This document shows, in pieces, positions 34,262 to 34,907 of a DNA stretch of 34,907 nt. Position numbers and translations under genes: made by a program. Every line of letters starts with the position of its first letter. Within the stretch, counting starts at the first letter, position 1. The stretch comes from Pyrinomonadaceae bacterium (GTDB lineage Bacteria > Acidobacteriota > Blastocatellia > Pyrinomonadales > Pyrinomonadaceae): contig JACCSP010000114.1 in the NCBI GenBank assembly GCA_013812905.1, positions 1 through 34,907 on the forward strand, read 5' to 3'. The notes below the pieces were generated by a model. That model was not told the origin of the DNA. It did not search any database and saw nothing but the letters and a program-made list of their open reading frames with translations.

Positions 34262-34907
34262 TGGGCCAGAGTCTAAAAACCCGAGCCAAGAAGATCATTC
34301 ACCTGCTCAAACGTGCTTATCCTGACGCGAAATGCAGTCTGAATCACTCGAACGCATTTGAATTGCTGATTGCTACTATCCTTTCCGCCCAGTGTACGGA
34401 TGAGCGCGTAAACATCGTAACCGCGGATCTTTTTCGAAAGTACCGCAAACCGGAAGACTACTTGCAGGTACCTGCGAGCGAGTTGCAGAGCGATATCCGC
34501 ACCACAGGTTTCTTTCGCAACAAGACTAAGTCAATTCAGGGTACGGCGAAGATTTTAACCAAGCGACACGCCGGACGGGTGCCGGCAACAATCGAAGAAC
34601 TGCTCGAGCTGCCGGGTGTTGCTCGTAAGACGGCGAACGTCGTGTTGGGCAATGCATTTGGCGTGACCTCGGGAATCGTAGTGGATACTCACGTGACTCG
34701 GCTCTCGAGACGGCTCACCCTGACCCAACAAAAGAATCCAGAGAAAATCGAAAACGATCTGGTAGAGATCGTGCCCCGGAAGGACTGGGTGACCTTTTCC
34801 CATCTGCTCATTGCCCATGGACGGAAGATCTGCAAGGCTCGATCTCCGCTCTGCGCCAGCTGTGTTCTCGAAAAACTCTGTCCTTCGTCCTATCTCAAGA
34901 CCGGGGT
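34258..34907 (+). CDS. nth: Endonuclease III, 3' end cut by window edge
   Basis: DNA glycosylase/AP lyase that removes oxidised pyrimidines. It starts at ATG 34258 or 34261 and overlaps the permease remnant's stop. The helix-hairpin-helix is LLELPGVARKTANVVLG, with catalytic lysine 124. VVDTHVTRLSRRL has the conserved aspartate (143). The Fe-S loop C-x6-C-x2-C-x5-C is complete (ICKARSPLCASCVLEKLC). The frame is open to the last base, about 216 codons, so only the final residues are missing. The ORF track omits it because no stop falls in the window. Confidence 0.97.
   Translation, partial: MMGQSLKTRAKKIIHLLKRAYPDAKCSLNHSNAFELLIATILSAQCTDERVNIVTADLFRKYRKPEDYLQVPASELQSDIRTTGFFRNKTKSIQGTAKILTKRHAGRVPATIEELLELPGVARKTANVVLGNAFGVTSGIVVDTHVTRLSRRLTLTQQKNPEKIENDLVEIVPRKDWVTFSHLLIAHGRKICKARSPLCASCVLEKLCPSSYLKTG

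Noticed and set aside
1-34907. CRISPR arrays, tRNA/rRNA genes, transposases, phage genes
   Set aside because: No direct-repeat/spacer arrays, no cloverleaf or rRNA sequence, and no recognisable transposase or phage proteins were seen.

Overview
This window looks like chromosomal DNA from a free-living heterotrophic bacterium, most likely an Acidobacteriota member near the Blastocatellia. That assignment is inferred from protein resemblance and from the style of the repeat-rich spacers; no rRNA or tRNA marker is present. All genes read with the standard code, and TGA ends several of them. There is no CRISPR array, phage or transposase. Intergenic spaces are crowded with short palindromic repeats.

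Region 1 (1-7100) is an arginine biosynthesis locus. argR, argG, an unrecognised P-loop protein, argC and argD (cut by the window edge) lie on the minus strand, and argH runs divergently on the plus strand. A cluster of ATGCAT half-sites just upstream of argR is a likely ArgR operator. The P-loop gene abuts argG with no gap. A frameshifted small membrane-protein gene sits antisense between it and argC.

Region 2 (7100-14600) holds a GT-C membrane glycosyltransferase, an HXXEE membrane protein, an APC amino-acid permease overlapping a PLP aminotransferase, and a hotdog thioesterase followed by hemB.

Region 3 (14700-23150) holds a very large secreted M14-type metallopeptidase on the minus strand. 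It is followed by plus-strand redox and sulfur genes: a MOSC protein, a YdeP/FdhF-like molybdoenzyme, free-methionine-R-sulfoxide reductase, a pirin, and a small rhodanese. The rhodanese has an in-frame TGA exactly at the expected catalytic cysteine codon, and the reading frame stays rhodanese-like to a normal stop. It is therefore a candidate selenoprotein, or else a single-base nonsense allele. This is the most interesting observation in the window.

Region 4 (23180-34907) holds a small secreted protein, a PilZ protein, an approximately 2955-residue cyclic beta-1,2-glucan synthase-like protein (NdvB/ChvB type), a 5'-truncated ABC-2 permease remnant, and nth (endonuclease III), which runs off the right edge.

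Several repeat families recur. (a) Five copies of a 60-80 bp palindrome have ends like gatCCACGAA and TTCGTGGatc. (b) Three hairpins are built of 7-bp tandem units; at least one of these supplies the last codons of a gene (hemB). (c) A roughly 200-bp element has 40-bp inverted arms upstream of argH, and a relative of its tail forms the 3' end of the glycosyltransferase gene.
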